From an uncultured Parafilimonas sp. (GTDB lineage Bacteria; Bacteroidota; Bacteroidia; Chitinophagales; Chitinophagaceae): a stretch of DNA of 7,555 nt. The notes beneath the pieces were generated by a model, which worked only from the letters and a program-made list of their open reading frames with translations, searched no databases and was not told where the DNA came from. The number at the start of each line of letters is the position of its first letter. Position 1 is the stretch's first letter. Below, piece after piece: positions 7,340 through 7,555 of this stretch. The position numbers were made by a program, and so were the translations under genes. The DNA lies in assembly GCA_937892395.1 (NCBI GenBank), contig CALAGJ010000086.1, forward strand, positions 1-7,555, written 5' to 3'.

Positions 7340-7505
7340 GATAAATTTTTTAAAAAATTGCAGACCAACAATTACAACCAATTATTGGAGAGCTGCTAAT
7401 AGTGTTTTCAGACAGGTGCACACTGCCGGTTGTAGAAAAAAAAGAGCGTATATCTAATTATACTGCATACTGCACAAGAAAGGTTGGGTAGCTTAAAAAA
7501 ATATT
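7340..7505 (-). other. Leader of the lipoprotein-sigma cluster
   Basis: No gene is visible here. It must hold the promoter of the leftward cluster unless transcription enters from outside, yet I find no TAnnTTTG -7 box; the nearest resemblance, TAATTGTTG on the minus strand just before the gene, is poor. An ECF-type promoter recognised by the cluster's own sigma factor is therefore possible. A 7-bp tandem duplication (ATACTGC twice, 7460-7473) is the only local repeat. Confidence 0.35.
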
Positions 7506-7555
7506 TAGAAGTACTGATTTAGTTACACCAATTTTAGTTGATTAATAAAAACCGG
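7506..7555 (-). repeat. Right arm of 50-bp inverted repeat at window ends
   Basis: This is the reverse complement of 4-53 with one mismatch (G at 7522). It ends exactly at the last base of the window, so the outer limit of the repeat cannot be seen; on the left side the window continues three bases (CAG) past the shared part. Reading into the window on the minus strand it would sit immediately upstream of the leader of the lipoprotein gene. Confidence 0.9.

Noticed and set aside
1..7555. Linear replicon with hairpin telomeres or a circular element, since joining the ends would give a 50-bp stem with a 3-base loop
   Set aside because: The content is core chromosomal (alaS, wall peptidase, sigma factor) with no replication, partition or telomere-resolution gene, so a repeat bracketing a chromosomal segment is far more likely.

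Overview
The window looks like a chromosomal segment of an AT-rich member of the Bacteroidota, possibly near Chitinophagaceae (inferred from protein style, not searched). The signs are alanyl-tRNA synthetase wording typical of that phylum, two promoters with a perfect TAnnTTTG -7 box, no clear Shine-Dalgarno sequences, a membrane-anchored M23 peptidase divergent from alaS, and an ECF sigma factor joined to an inner-membrane-anchored protein with an outer-membrane-barrel-like C-terminus.

Layout. Positions 1-364 hold no convincing gene. They carry one arm of a 50-bp inverted repeat (4-53), a strong rightward rho-independent terminator with a GCAA tetraloop (117-141), and a small stem-loop downstream of the leftward M23 gene (301-319). 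An M23 metallopeptidase (365-1336, minus) and alaS (1462-4086, plus) diverge from a short region where two TAnnTTTG promoters point at each other. alaS converges, across a 68-bp gap, on a leftward cluster that reads in transcription order: secreted lipoprotein (7339-6578), ECF sigma factor (6549-5992, TTG start), and a 614-residue TM-linker-barrel protein (5999-4155) that overlaps the sigma gene by 8 bp. The right edge (7340-7505) is non-coding leader followed by the second inverted-repeat arm (7506-7555).

How the genes may work together. M23 peptidase and AlaS are housekeeping functions (wall remodelling, translation). The minus-strand trio looks like a self-contained envelope-signalling cassette: the sigma factor would be controlled by the co-translated membrane protein, whose short cytoplasmic N-terminus, single TM helix, about 300-residue polar linker and C-terminal beta-rich domain could link the outer membrane to the cytoplasm. 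The lipoprotein may be a surface partner or a target.

The most unusual structural signal is that both window ends are the same 50-bp sequence in inverted orientation with one mismatch. This most likely means that copies of a repeat or insertion-sequence end bracket the segment.
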